A stretch of 64,000 bases of DNA from Membranipora membranacea (GCA_914767715.1 OU612073.1:5702001-5766000); one strand, 5' to 3'. Positions 11,756 through 24,505 are shown, counted from the stretch's first letter. Numbers and translations are program-made. The notes: generated from the letters alone by a model not told the origin.

Positions 11756-14700
11756 TCAGCTTATGTTCTTATAGCGGGTAAAGAGGTTATACAGGACCCT
11801 CAAGGTCGACTTCAAATCACCACTCACAATATCTGTAATTGAGAATAATATCACGATGCAATGTTTAAGATAATTCACAGTGCTCTCTAACTACTCTCGG
11901 CTCGCTGATACGCACATAAAGCAGCAGCGAACCGCTCTCAAAACTAAAAATGTTTTTTACAAGTACATGTAACTACATTTTATAATTTCTTCAGCTGACC
12001 ACACTATTTTTCTTTTGCCGTTGTTGTAATACATGGTCTCACTGATACAATTTTTTGTATACTGATCGGTAAATTAAAATGCTTACATACATACATACAA
12101 CTGATTTAAATTTAATATTTGTGCAAATAAGATCAAGTTTAATCCAATTGCTGCATTCCAGTTGCACCCTTCCCACAGTGGAGGGGGGAGCATCTCCAAA
12201 TGCTGGCAAATGGACCAAACTTGGTCTCGGTGTAAATAGACATTTTTCTCCATCCAACAAATGATCAAATTTTGAGGTTGGTCTACATCTATTTAAAAAT
12301 AGTTTCCAGGTTGACAGGATAACTCATTAATTTGTTTACTACTGAAAAGAAGTAGATCACTTTAGCATGAATCAATTACGATTCACTGCAATCTAAATTT
12401 GAACTCAGCCAAGGTCAGTCTTAAAATACACAAACTGTTGACCCTGACATTAAACCGACTCATACATGATGATGTCTATGAAATCAGCTGATTGATTAAC
12501 CTGTAATTGGATATTGTTATCAATTATTGAGCACTGCATCCCTTCATGCACACACTTTTTGGAAATACCAAGATTGCTGTCAATTGACCAGTCCGGGGAA
12601 AACTATTAAATACGATATGGACCATCACCAACAGGCAAATCATTGGTTATTAAAAAGGAAGAATAAGAACGATTTAAGTTACATTCAATGTTTATATCGA
12701 ACATACAGTCCCACACAAACAATGTTCATATCGAACACAAAGTCCCACACAAACAAAAAGATTAAAGTTTTATGGACTGTTTTGATCATATTACAGGTGA
12801 CATGTGGATATTTTGGCTGTCTGTTATATCGAGGCCATAAAGTGTGATCATTCAGAGTCTATAGCTATGACTGACCGGGTTGTGTGCGGTCATAGATACA
12901 GGAATAATTAATTCAGTCTACACAGCCAATTTTCCCTCAAAGTCACATGTATTTCAACCATACACATTCTTATATTCAATATAGGGTATCCAGGAAAGAT
13001 ACAAGTTTAAACTTCAAATCTAAAGTAAACTCTTCAAATTTAAACTCTTTTCATGTTCCAAAGAAAGAACTTTCCACTTCCATCATAATTTGTAATTTAT
13101 TTCCGTATAATTGCTTTGAGTTGTATACTGGATTAGTATTTTCTCTCACATCTGACAGTTAGAAAGCTAATAATTTTCCTGATTAGGTCGAAGGTTGTGG
13201 TTTCAGTTGACGTCAAAAGACTCAAGAATACGTGCACGTGTAAAAATGATCTCTCCAGACAACTTTATCTCAAGAGTTATAGTACTTTATGAGAGTAGTG
13301 AAGAGCTCAAATAGCCTTTGACCATAATAATACCTTTCTCAATCAACTATAAGAAAACTCCTGTCCAAACAATAGGAATTAGAGAATATTGATCCAGCTT
13401 TGCAACAGATTAGCTTAGGTGGTTTCTAGGCTCCGTAAGTCACTGCAGTTTATAAAAAAATTCAATTAAAATCAAATTTAAAATAAACTTAAATTTTAAA
13501 ATCTCATCATATTAGTTACCTTCAGGTCTTGCTTTAGGTTTAGCCAGCCCAGCATCGTCCATCAGCTCGAAGGCCAGGGTGACATTGTGTATCTTCTGGT
13601 TCTCATCGGCAGGTGTTATGTGGTAGCTGTATAAGGGTATAAAGAAGCCTTCCAATAGCCCCATCAGCATACACATATACACACCATCCTGAAACTAAGG
13701 AACATGAATATGACCTGCAGCTCCAAGATACTCCAGCATTATTTGCATTCAGCAAATTGAAAACTTCAACATCCCTCAAGTATTTCAAAGAAGAAATTTT
13801 GTCATTGCGATTACCCTGGTCCGCAGATTAAACAAATAAGCTTTCATAAAACGGATCAGATGAAGAAAAAATTTGGAATATTATGCCAAACTGGAATTTT
13901 TTCTGACAACCATACACCTTACTGCAGGGTGCCAAACCGCAGTGAGCTGTATTATGCTTTTCTTCGGTCTTTTCCTACTATTTTCGTGAGTAGGATTTCC
14001 TATGTTATTGCGGGGAATTATGGAGATGGAGGGAAATTTGACATTAGCCCTGGACAAAGCTATTGTTGCCTCATTTCTGGCGGTCGGATTGCGGCTTAGG
14101 TATTTATTTTCTTTTTTTTCTTCTGGTAATCATTACAATGAGTCAACAGTGAACTGCCTTTGTTTTGAATTCCATTTCTAAATGACAACATAACGTCCTT
14201 CTTAGGCAACACCTTAGTTGCTGGCGGTCTTTAAATGCCTAGAATTCGAAAACTCCTCTAACGAACGCGCAGAACTGACATGTCACCAATACATGTTGAG
14301 GGTCTAATGAATGGGGATGGCGAGTTGGCGAGATGGCAAGATGGCGCAATCGCAATCGGTTAGCGCGCATGCTATTCACTGCCAGACGATTAGTGCCGCA
14401 GGAGTTGTGGGTTCAAGCCCCATTGAGGGAGTTTTAAGGTTGAGTGTTCGAATCCCCAGCACCCTCAGGTGTATATCTTTTCAGTCTGATTATTTATATG
14501 TTTCACCTCAGTCATGATCACATGGTATCCTACCAACTATGTCAAATAAATATATAAGATAAAGGATGTAGGTAGACTCTATATTCTAGTGATGTGCATT
14601 AAAATCCTATGTATCATGATCCTGAACACTATATGGCTGTTCAAAGTTATTTGGTGACCTCAAGAAAAACGGAGTAAAATGCTGTTTTTTGAGAAAAAAC

Positions 14701-17700
14701 GGTGAGCTCACCATGTTAGCAACTCATCAATTGACATTTCGCAACCCATGACAACGCCCCTATTTCCCTGTGATAAATCAGGATATTCCCAGCTTATGTT
14801 ATATAAACATTCCATAATAGTAGGATAGGAAGAGCCCAGTGCATTTATGACCATACATATAGTAAAAAGAGAGACTATGGATATAGTACATATCTATAGT
14901 CGCTGGTAGATATCCACACAATCACTGCATTTCAATGGATCGACCTGAGGCTATTTTCAGGGCTCTTTGGCGCGAGAGGCTCGAGTTCAAGTCCCGGTGG
15001 CTGCAGATTTGTTTATGTTTTTTTTCTCAGCTCTTTCCATGGAAATGGATGTATATTAAGAGGGCGAGCATAGAGGTGACAACTCAGCTCGATCTAGGCC
15101 GACCTCAAAAATTCACATGGCAACATGGAGATTGCTTTCCATGCATCTACATGCAGTTGTTATGAGAATACCAAGAACCAAGGAGGCCTTGAAATAATTT
15201 ACAAGCTTTTTCTTTGCCACAAAATCTGTCGAAATTGTGTCATTTTATCACTCCTCTCATGACCATACCTGTTTATCTAGATCTGTCACTTCTAGGTTCA
15301 CTTTGTTGAGGTGCTTATTTACAAACGTGATAAGAGACTACAAGAAAAGAAGAAAAAATTCAATTTGAATCACTATGTTAGCAAGACAGAGATCCGAGGA
15401 TCATCATAGTCTGAGTTTTCTCCTCCGATTGTTTGTTTATGAGTTTAAATGACATATAAAGAGGACTATATCAAACAAAACCTATATCACAAAACCCCAT
15501 CCGAAATTTAACACAGCTCTTTGCGGAAACTAAACACATCACCTGATTTTTTAATGTTTCTTTTTTATAGTTGTATTCAAACACATGCTCTTATATGCTT
15601 CTCACATGATCGATGTGAAATCATTAGCGTCTGCTGTTTTTTTGACAGTATGTCAACAAATTTACATTACTTATCCACAGCTGAACTGGAAGCAAACAAT
15701 TACATCTTATTTCCAAAAACTGTGCGCACTTTTGAGTTTGTCACATCATGAAAAACATAAGAAATGACAATTACTGTTGACTATAAATGTATTATATTAT
15801 ATATGTGAGAAGTATTCAATAACTTACCGCGTCCTACATTTTAGCCCACTTCACATAAATACCAGCCGCCCATATATTGTTCAAAATTATTAACAATATT
15901 GTAAACAGTGGTCATGTTCTCAATGCATATCAATGGCTCAAATATGTCAGACACACAGTGTAAAAAGATGAGATTACGAGTTATTGAATATAAGCGATTA
16001 TTCATTTTAAAATCATCTTACCTTTTTAACAACATTCAGTTTATCCGGAGCATGATCAAATAGAGTATCAAAAGCGTCGCGTTCAAACCTCGCTCCGATG
16101 TCACTACAATGAAATCGCACGTAAATTTCAAGTTCATGCATAGCAAAGGTATCATGTTTGACATTGGGTAACTTATAACATTGAATCGTCATTGTAACAT
16201 GATTATATCGGTCAGAGTTCAGTATGGTCGGAGTTCATGACGGTTTACCATAAAAATCCAAAAAGGGTATAACGGAAGAGGAATACACCCACGTGCTGGG
16301 GGCTGGAACAATCAACCTTGAAAGCTCCCATAATGGGATTGGAACCAATATCTCCTGCGGCACCAATTGCCTGGCAGTGAATAGCAAGATTGCGCCATCT
16401 CACCAACCTATTCAAGGTTGACTTTTCTAGTCCCCAGCACCCTCAGGTGTATACCTCTTCTGACGGCTCGCTTCTTGGGGCAGAAGCTATAAATAGCCTT
16501 CACCTAACACCTGGGAGACCTGGTCCTCAATAGTTATGGTCCAGGACCCTCGGGACTATGGTGGAGGGATTACACTGATGCATACCTTCAGGCATAAACT
16601 TGTCCACTCTGTTATTTTAAGCAATGACATTTTGAAAAGTCAGATGACCGTCCAGCCAAATTGCTTGTGAAATGCACCTAAGTACTCTACCCGAGCAATA
16701 CAGGTAAACTTCCTACTATTAAGATCCTAACCAGAAAGCTACTATGACGGAAATAGGACAAGATTACAGAGTATGCTTACTGTAATCTTTATATATGCTT
16801 GCTGTAATCTTGTCCTATTTCGTCATAGTAGTTTAAGTGCTCAAACGGTGCAAGATGCTGGTAGAGGCATTTCATTATCAACCACATTCTCCCGGAGAAA
16901 GTGGTTGGTAATGAAATGCCTCTACCAGCATCTTGCACCGTTTGAGCACTTAAACTACAGTCATAGTAGCTTTCTGGTTATATAATACATCCATACTCTG
17001 AAATCTATATATATATATATATATATCTGTGATAAAACTATTAACGTAATTATGAATCATAACAGGGATGCCAATGCCTATAGGGTCATAGTCTGGAAAA
17101 ATCATCAAAACATTGTAAGAGAATAACATACTCATTAGCGCTGGTGATCTCTTCAGTGATTTTCCTGCTGCGCAGTAGTCCCCCCTGCTTCTGTACCACC
17201 ACAACATTAACACTGACAAACTCTGGGAGCCGAACAGGTGCTCTGAAGTGTCGTACTAGTGCCACCAGTAAATGAAGGATGGACACCAAATTCTTAGAAT
17301 GTATACCTGAAATGTAAGGTGGACACGAAGTGATTAGAATGCATGCTTGGAAAAATGGACCATTTCATTGAAGTTTTTTATTTAAACGTTTATTGACAAG
17401 CAATCTTCATCATTAAAATGATGTTCTTCCTATTGTGCCAAGATAAAACAAAAATAAATAAATATGGAATGAATAAATAACAAAGAAATATGGAAGATAA
17501 AGACTAACAATGAAAATGGTTATGTCTTAGACATGTAATACATGAATGCATATTGTCGGAATAACTTTAAATTGTTTGCAGACCTGATATGTTGCGGAAG
17601 GCTATTGAAAATTATAGAAAGATTGCAAAGAAAATTGTTCGATGGAGGTTTAAGATAATGCTGTCTCTCATCTGAAAACGATGTAATTTAAATGAAAACT

Positions 17701-19052
17701 GCTCACATATATAACATGGAGCCAACATGTTTAGTATTTAATAGCCATAAATGGCAGAGAAATAACTGGCAAGCTGTGGTAAGGGAAGAAGATTTAATGA
17801 TCTTGAAAGATCCTGTGTTAATATCAGATGCTTTGGAATGAAATGAACAAAGGCGATAAGCCTAAAAGCCCGCTTCTGTAGTAAGAATATTGGACTTGTT
17901 ATGTGAGCAGGGGCTAAGTTATAGTAAAATTGAATACCATAGATTAGATAACAGAAAATGAAATGGTGGTAAAAGGTCATTGCCGCTTTCCTTCCAATGC
18001 AAAATCTGCAGTTTCATTTATTCAGTCAACGAATGCTGAATGTTTTGTCCATTTTTGACCCTTCAAAAATCAAACCAGTTAATGACGCATGCATTGCATG
18101 TATTTTTTATGACAGTATCCAGATAACAAGATCCAGGAAAAATATTCCACGAAGCAAACATTTGTTATGGTAATGATACACAAACTTCAAATGAAAGCAT
18201 GATCACAATCTTTTTTGAAGCCAACATTAGTCAAAGGCAACGCGGTGAACTTTTGTATGTTTACATTAGCGGCATCCAACCCTGCCAATTAGACTTTCAA
18301 TTTCACCTCATATCGTAACAGCAACCAAATTGTATTTTTGTTATATCATCGACCTTCACTCGAGGTCACACTGAACTGTTCTTGAACCAAGAAGGCTAAT
18401 AACCTGCCACTTATGTGATGGGTGTAGGTGTTAGATTCAACTTCATCATAATTATATCACCACAATTTGAGAGAAGAAATATCTGGGTATGCCTTCAAGA
18501 GATTTAGACACAATCGGATGGAATTAGGGAGGAAAAATCAATCTTTCATTGTCAGCTTTCACCACACATTTTGCAATATTTGGTCATTGGCCAAAAAAGT
18601 CATGTGGGTGAACAGCATTGTCATGAAATAACACAGAGTGAATACTTTTTCCTTTGCCACACTACCGACAGTAGGCTAAATATCCATTGTGTGTCAAATT
18701 TAATATCTGTCTGAAGCAGCTGCCTTGATTATGAATATAAATTATTCTGATCGCAAACAAATCCGCATCGCCAAAAATTTGTCAAAATGATTAAACTTTC
18801 TATTTACGTTTGACTGTTATTACGATAGCAATGTATACCTCAGGAATATCTTTTCTCAGCCAAATTATTACTCAATACCTGTCATCCTAAAACATCCTGA
18901 CATGATGATTTGCCTTTGGTTATCCCTCGGCGGGATTATCAAAAGGGATTTTACCAAAAGCAAATCATCATCAAAATGAAATTCATCGGAAGCCAGCCAG
19001 GAACCCAGCCAGGAACCCAGCCAGGAAGCCAGCCAGGAAGCCAGCCAGGAAC

Positions 19053-19088
<36 letters not shown>

Positions 19089-22000
19089 GAAATAAATCGA
19101 CCCACATGCTATATAATGTGTCATAATATTGATATATTAGCGTCTTAAAACCTGGCTCTGAAACATTATTAGCGAATTCCAAACAAAAAAATTAAAAACC
19201 AATCATACCATCTAAACACCTGACAGAGTGTTGTCTTTGATAAGATACTAAATATCCAGGACTATCAATTGGAAATCTTGAGATGGATCGTGAGATGCAG
19301 TGCTACTTTGTCCAATCCTCCATATTATTAGCAGTATTAAACGTCTGAGTAGAAATACTCCATGCCAAACAGGAGTTAATATTAATATATTCCCCATTAA
19401 ATATATTTTATTGCAATTTTTTTATTCAAGTGATATAAACCCTTCACCTACTGCCATGTGAGTTAATCGAACAGCAAGTTTGTCCTGGTAACAAATTTTT
19501 TTATGGGAACAATCCCTTGCCTCAGACAAATAACAAGCAATTCATATCTTTTTTCCAAACCGCTTAATTTATAATGTTCACTGTTATATGAATACCATTT
19601 TTTATTATAATTTTTGTCATTATATCATTTTTTTCAATAAGAGGTTGTTTTATGATATTTTTTGTTGGACCATACACTAAACTATATCCTGAGCTAGATG
19701 CTACTCTGAAAAAGCTATGAGTAGACAACAGAAATGTAATCATTTATCTTAGAGTATATTTTAGTACGTCAGCAAGTGGAAGCGTACCATATCGTTCATG
19801 GTAATTCCACCAAAGTTCATCAACACAACAATCCAGTAATATGAGGGCTTTTTCTTTTGGAATGGAATCAGGCACGAACCTCCTTGTAGAGACAAGGTGT
19901 TGACATACTGACGATGTTTAGAGGGGTTTCATAAGTTCCCGGTGATTGAATCCAGGTAACCAACTCCATTGTAACTTACAGTGTAAGGTAATAAAATAGT
20001 CTATCAAAAACTGACACAATCTGAACAATCAAATTCTTCGGATAGTTTTAGCAATATGACAGGCAACTGCTGGATTCCCTTCACATCAAACTACAATACC
20101 CAGTTGGCCATTACATAGCTTCAGGTGAAATCATAAATGTCAATGGCATTCTATGGGATAAAAAAAGAGGAAATTTTCTTACATTTGCAATTTAACACTA
20201 GAAATTTGCAAGATTACAACAACAAAAAAAGGAAGCCATTATTGTTATGGTAGGGTTGACCAGTTGTCATGTGATTCTGAATTCGGTTTGAGTTGCTATT
20301 GATGGTGCCCACTGTAATTATGAGAAAACTCAAAGACTGATCATGGCAGTGTATATTAACTCTAAACACTTTTAAATTCACACATATATTTTAAAATTTC
20401 TAGGTAAAATGTCTTAAGCGTTGATTTGCTCTACTGGATATTGTTGGGATTATTTGGAAATATATCAAGCTGATGGACCTGAAAAGCAGACTCAAACAAG
20501 GTCCTCGTTTTGATTGGAAGACCATCTGCTCCTCCCAAGTATTTACCAAACTTACTAAAACTTACATAAAAGATACCCATTAAAATTGGGATTGGAAGCC
20601 CCCCTTCCCTATGTCACCGTTCTATTTGGAAGACCACCCTCTCCCCCATGTATATACCAAACTTACCTATTACCGTTCCACCTCTGATCACTTTGTGGTG
20701 GTAGATTTATTTTCGAATTGTCCGTCGCTTGATTTTACTCCAAAATGTCTCATTGAGGTATTTGGAAATGGATTGACCTGATAGCCATGGAAAGCTGGTC
20801 CCAAAAAATCCCCGTTTTAATTGGGAGACCAGCTTTCCCTTAACCATGTGTTTTTTGAACAGAGATGATAGATTAAACTTAGCTTTATGGAAGGCTCAAG
20901 CTCTATGGGTCCCTGAGACCTGAACCCAGTTTGATTCGAGTTAACAGCCCGTTCTCAGAGACAAGACAAGTATATACCAAACTTACTATCAGCGTTCCAC
21001 CTCTGATTACTGTGTGGTGGTAGGTTCAGTATATGACTGACGACCTCTAACACGACTCTTAGCTTCTGTTTCTGTACAATCTCAGACTGTGTCACCTCCG
21101 GCACTTCTATCTTTATCTTAGCTAACTTCTCTAAAAATATCACAACAACAAAATAGGTACAGGTAAGTGATGTGAATAGCCATTCAAATTTTATTACTCA
21201 ATTTCAGATTTTGAAATGCACAATAACAGATAAAGTTTGATCTGGCCCATCTTTCTAAATATCCTGTCCATCTCACACTGGATGGATATCAAACCTGCGT
21301 GGTTTTACCAGTAAAGAACTGATTCAATGGATACTAGTTTAATTTGTCTTTCAACATGTTTTGATTTCTCTTCCAACCATGAAACATCTGTTTAAAGTGA
21401 GCACCAGGATTTTAGAAAAAGGAAGCCTTTAGCAGTGTCACGTTATCATAGAAGATTGAGTATCAGTAAGAGCCAAGTTTAGCTAGTTTGTGGATGACTA
21501 AATGCAAGCTGAGGACGGAGATAATAAAATGCAATAAGGTTGATTAAATTAATAGCTCGCCATGGCAACATGGCTTATAATATATAATAATAATAATATA
21601 TTATTATAATGATAAAATATAAAATAGACCTACTCATGAATCATGATATAATATTTTTCATCATCACTAACCCACAAGTTTCTGTAGCACCTGACCATCG
21701 TACATGTCCTCTTCCATGTCTTTTACTATAATTCTGTGATCTGCCAACTCATCATTTATCCAATCAAGCAACATCTACACACAACAATAAATATCATTCA
21801 TTATTATACCGTATATAATTTGGTGTTAATGAAACTTATGAGTAATACTAATAAATCCACCAATATAGAATTTATGGGAAATGTGGACTTGTATGCTCGG
21901 ATAATTATTCTAGTTCCATGCATGATATTTGTGGGTATGCTGAACTTTAGGTGCTAGCCTACCTGAATAATGTAACTCCAAAGATAAAATTGCACGCAAA

Positions 22001-23287
22001 GCTTTGAATTTAAAAAAGGGTGTTGAGGTCAATGAGCTCGGGTAGCCGGTCGCTTGCTTGCAAAATGAGAAAAACCATGAAAGCTGTCACAATGAAGCTA
22101 TGTTTCTGTTTTCTAGTTAGAAATTAAGCTCTCAATGTTTTACCTGTACAAGTGTCTTTAGTTTGGGGTCCTGTTTAGACTGAGGTTCAATCATTGATCT
22201 CTCTTCATTTTCTTCTAATACATAGCTGTCAGGTGGGGCGACATCGCTGATAGTCGGTGATTGAGGAGCTCCAGTATTATGGTCTAAAAACCTCTGACTC
22301 TCATCTGCCAAATCTTGAGCTGTAGAAGAAGCACAAGGAAGGTTATAATGTGCAACGAGTAAATCAAAGGGTATATTCGAGGTGCACAAATTTGATCTCG
22401 ATAATACACCTGTAGCTACTGAAAACAACTCAGATGGGCATGATTGGGGCATCAACATGTCAAATTGTGCCCAGGCAACATGGTACCCTTGCTTTATATG
22501 TTTCACATTTATGGTATACCCATTACCCTTGACAATTTTAACCAGACTAAATTTTTGTTGAACTCACAGGCTCATGTTGCTCAGTGAATAAGAGAAAGTA
22601 GAAATACTTTGAATCCAAGCTCCCCATGAAGGGTGATTGCTCACTAACTATGTACTATGTATATTTGCAAAGCTTAGTTGGCCTGATAACAATATTTGTC
22701 ACAGGGTTACCTGTTTAGAACACTGGTCTGGAGTGACAAGACTTAATGTAACTGCTATGATCTTAGTAAGTAAGTCAAAAATTGTCATTTAAGGACTTTA
22801 TTTTGAGGCGCCAGCTGTGAAAATTCAGACTGGTCTAAGGAGTTAGGTAAGACTATACCATTGGTCATATAGCTATGTGTCGTTATGTGAGATACTATTT
22901 GCAAAAGTGCTGAAGTGAATTGTTGAGAGAAGACTCCACATGAAGGTTTTTGGGGTTTCATTTGGTGTTAGTCTTAAGTCTAGTTGGTTTAGTGGGGCAC
23001 TAAACCAAATGGACTTGCAATAACTGCAGAAGGCCGGCGAGCTAGTGAATATTCTTAGTAGAGGTAAAGTAATATAACCTACTAGTAAGTAGTTACTCCA
23101 GTCTAGCAAGGCCAAACTAAAAAGTAAAAGCAAAGTAGTGCAAGAAAAATGTAGAAAGATAGTGCTCACCTTCCTTTCCCTTTTTCTTTCTACCAAAGGT
23201 GCCAATTCGCTCAAAAAGCCCAGAATCATCTTTTCTGTCTTTCTTCATTGTCGTTGTAGGAGATGTGGGACTGTGAGCTGATGCCAT
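11756..23287 (-). CDS. PARVA: parvin (actopaxin/affixin), complete, 370 residues
   Basis: Parvin is the adaptor of the ILK-PINCH-parvin complex that links integrin adhesions to actin. Nine minus-strand exons join with consistent phase: 23170-23287, 22144-22319, 21672-21774, 20987-21130, 17132-17306, 16022-16103, 15269-15337, 13520-13688 and 11756-11832. They total 1113 bp including TGA, and the length matches vertebrate parvins (about 372). The N-terminus MASAHSPTSPTTTMKKD is the usual short Ser/Pro/basic tail. CH1 (about residues 95-210) contains WINDELADHRIIVKDMEED, YDGQVLQKLVEKLAKIK and LVSILHLLVALVRHFRAPV. CH2 (about 245-365) contains LITFVNKHLNKVNLEV, DGVYMCMLMGLLEGFFIPL and DLKSTLRVLYNLFTRYKNIS. 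Two residues seem to be missing before DGVY relative to what I recall of the human protein. The orthologue is PARVA, PARVB or a single invertebrate parvin; the symbol marks the family. Part of exon 4 is duplicated downstream (20650-20712). Confidence 0.95.
12131..12236. mobile_element. foldback MITE (GATCAAGTTT-ended family), copy 2
   Basis: The left arm runs from about 12131 (GATCAAGTTTAATCCAATTG). The right arm, read on the minus strand from 12236, is GACCAAGTTTGGTCCATTTG, and the arms pair over roughly 35 bases around GGAGGGGGGAG. It lies in the last parvin intron, about 300 bp from the final exon. Its arms match copies at 1315, 40995, 42904 and 60065. Confidence 0.7.
14318..14482 (+). mobile_element. 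tRNA-derived SINE, single plus-strand copy
   Basis: The head holds an A-box-like block, GATGGCGCAATCGCAATCGG then TTAGCGCGC, and a B-box-like GGGTTCAAGCCCC near 14410. Then come TTTTAAGGTTGAGTG, CCCCAGCACCCTCAGG and TGTATATCTTTTC, which match the tails of the copies at 859-1064 and 16275-16460. The repeated CGCAAT near 14346 looks like a small internal duplication. It lies in a parvin intron in the orientation opposite to the gene. It will not fold as an intact tRNA, so I do not call a tRNA gene. Confidence 0.7.
16275..16460. mobile_element. tRNA-derived SINE, inverted composite with matching outer ends
   Basis: A minus-strand SINE copy (tail at 16275, head near 16410 with CAAGATTGCGCCATCTCACC) is followed by a plus-strand SINE tail (TCAAGGTTGACTTTTC, CCCCAGCACCCTCAGG). 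As a result GAAGAGGAATACACC at the left mirrors GGTGTATACCTCTTC at the right, and the whole can fold back. It lies in a parvin intron. Confidence 0.65.
16728..16980. mobile_element. nested palindromic foldback element flanked by TA
   Basis: The 21-bp ends TAACCAGAAAGCTACTATGA (from 16728) and TCATAGTAGCTTTCTGGTTA (to 16980) are perfect inverted repeats with TA at each outer edge, as for Tc1/mariner insertion. Inside are two further hairpins. One is CTACTATGACG..GACAAGATTACAG (16739-16769) with its reverse complement at 16802-16831. The other is a long one of about 60 bp per arm, 16832-16893 with 16896-16957, centred on CTCCCGGAG. Almost the whole 253 bp can pair with itself. It is a non-autonomous element in a parvin intron. 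Confidence 0.85.
17006..17027. repeat. AT dinucleotide microsatellite
   Basis: A run of about eleven TA units lies in the parvin intron just 3' of the exon at 17132-17306. Confidence 0.85.
18990..19088. repeat. CCAG / CCAGGAACCCAG minisatellite
   Basis: Tandem units of the form AGCCAGCCAGGAACCC and AGCCAGGA resolve at the right end into pure CCAG repeats. Because the unit is a multiple of four, long reading frames (GSWLASWLAGW on the minus strand, SQPGTQPG on the plus) appear by chance. It lies inside the large parvin intron and has no splice signals of its own, so it is not coding. Confidence 0.85.
20650..20712 (-). pseudogene. partial duplicate of parvin exon 4 end with splice donor
   Basis: On the minus strand this reads as LPPQSDQRWNGNR followed by GTAAGTTTGGTATATAC. 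The true end of exon 4 (20987-21020) reads LPPHSNQRWNADS followed by the same donor and intron start. The copy lies about 320 bp downstream in the intron. Upstream of LPP the similarity fades and there is no evident acceptor or open frame for a whole exon. A degraded partial duplication is the simplest reading; an alternative exon cannot be excluded. Confidence 0.65.
20903..20970. repeat. dispersed repeat, copy 1 (pair with 56913-56985)
   Basis: CTATGGGTCCCTGAGACCTG, then a CCAGTTTGATTCGAGTTA block and CTTCTCAGAGACAAGA-like sequence, also occur near 56913-56985 (CTATGGGTCCCTGAGACCTG, CAGGTTTATTTGAGTTACC, CCTTCTCAAAGACAAGAG). About 70 bp is shared. I cannot assign a class; it is probably a mobile-element fragment. 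Confidence 0.6.
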
Positions 23288-24454
23288 GATGCATTGAAGC
23301 AGCAAAAAGCAGTGTACATAAGTGAGATAAATTTCTATTCAGCTGCTATGTTTTCTGACAAATTCCCACTGATGTCAAGATAAAACAATAATCTTATTAA
23401 CTCAAATTAGGGCAAAAATTAAATCATATTATCAAATATATACATCCTGACAATTTATTTATTAATTTTAGCTGGTTTCTGATTTAATTCAATCCCATGT
23501 AATTTTTATGATAGTATTTCAGGACATTTGTACTAATTCAATTACTTAAGCTATCATCATAGAACTATACTTGTTAGGTTACAGAGTTAGCAGAATCAAA
23601 ATAAGTGCTCTTCACATTATTATTTTTTTCTCAAAGGATAGCAAAACCCAGACACAAGGCTTAGCAATGTCCTAAGTTTAAAGTAAGTGTCATTCATGTG
23701 AAATCAGAGCTCATCATTATTTTAGCAAGAGAAACAAAACGTCACAAAGAAAGAAGGATGTTTGCTTGCAGTTGAGTTGCACATTCTTCTCTCTTCTTGA
23801 CTTTTGAAGACTTTTCAATTGATTAATTGATGACTTTTCCAAGTCACCTTCGCTTTAACTTTATGTTTTTAGTAACTGAGCGCATGCAAAGAACTACACA
23901 ACCACCTATGAAAACATTGCCAGAAAGCCATTACGACCCTACGCAACAGTGAAACACCCTTTTTTTTGTGCCTGGACTCTGGTTGAGTTGCACTCTTTCT
24001 TGTCTCTCTCAGTGGTGTCTTTCTTTGCTTTTTGTTTTCCTGACTGTTATTTGTAGTAACGTTGTCAGGGGGCAGTATATGAAGAGCCATGGATACTAGC
24101 ATAAAGTGGAAAGCTCCCAACTTGGTAACTAGAAGCCCTCGTTGACAGCATAAATAAAGCAACGAGTATAGATATAGATAGGTAAGACACGCTCTACTTT
24201 CTTATGACAAATGCTCTTTCTATCACATCACATTAGAAAATAGTTGTTCACTAGTGACTTTCTTGTCCTGGTGAACTATAATTCAAATAATAGCAAGGCA
24301 TTCACTTAGCAGGCTGTCTGTGTCACCTGGTAACCTGGGGTTGGTTGGTTTGTTAGTTAGTTACTTAGGCTACCCACTCAACACAAAATAGATAACCTGC
24401 TCAGGCTATACCATAATGAAGACTATAGCTTACCACCATAGCCTTGTTCACGCT

Positions 24455-24505
24455 GCCACAGGTTTTGGATTGTTTGGCCGAAACAAAAAAACCAAAACCT
24501 GTGGC
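24455..24505. repeat. perfect 14-bp inverted repeat
   Basis: GCCACAGGTTTTGG (24455-24468) and CCAAAACCTGTGGC (24492-24505) are exact reverse complements separated by 23 bases. It lies about 1.2 kb upstream of the parvin start. It may be a MITE relic or a cruciform-forming site. Confidence 0.75.

Noticed and set aside
14318-14420. tRNA gene
   Set aside because: A-box and B-box-like blocks are present, but spacing, arms and the shared SINE tail show a tRNA-derived repeat rather than an intact tRNA.
14935-15010. Second tRNA-like block (CGAGTTCAAGTCCCGGTGG)
   Set aside because: Only a B-box-like segment is seen; no A box or acceptor arm pairing.
18868-19182. 104-codon minus-strand ORF rich in Trp/Leu/Ala (GWLAGWLGSW) and its plus-strand partner SQPGTQPG
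   Set aside because: It is a translation of the CCAG minisatellite, open on both strands only because of the repeat, and it lies inside a parvin intron.
23869-24162. 97-codon minus-strand ORF upstream of parvin
   Set aside because: No family, no signal or domain, and typical non-coding composition. Insufficient support.
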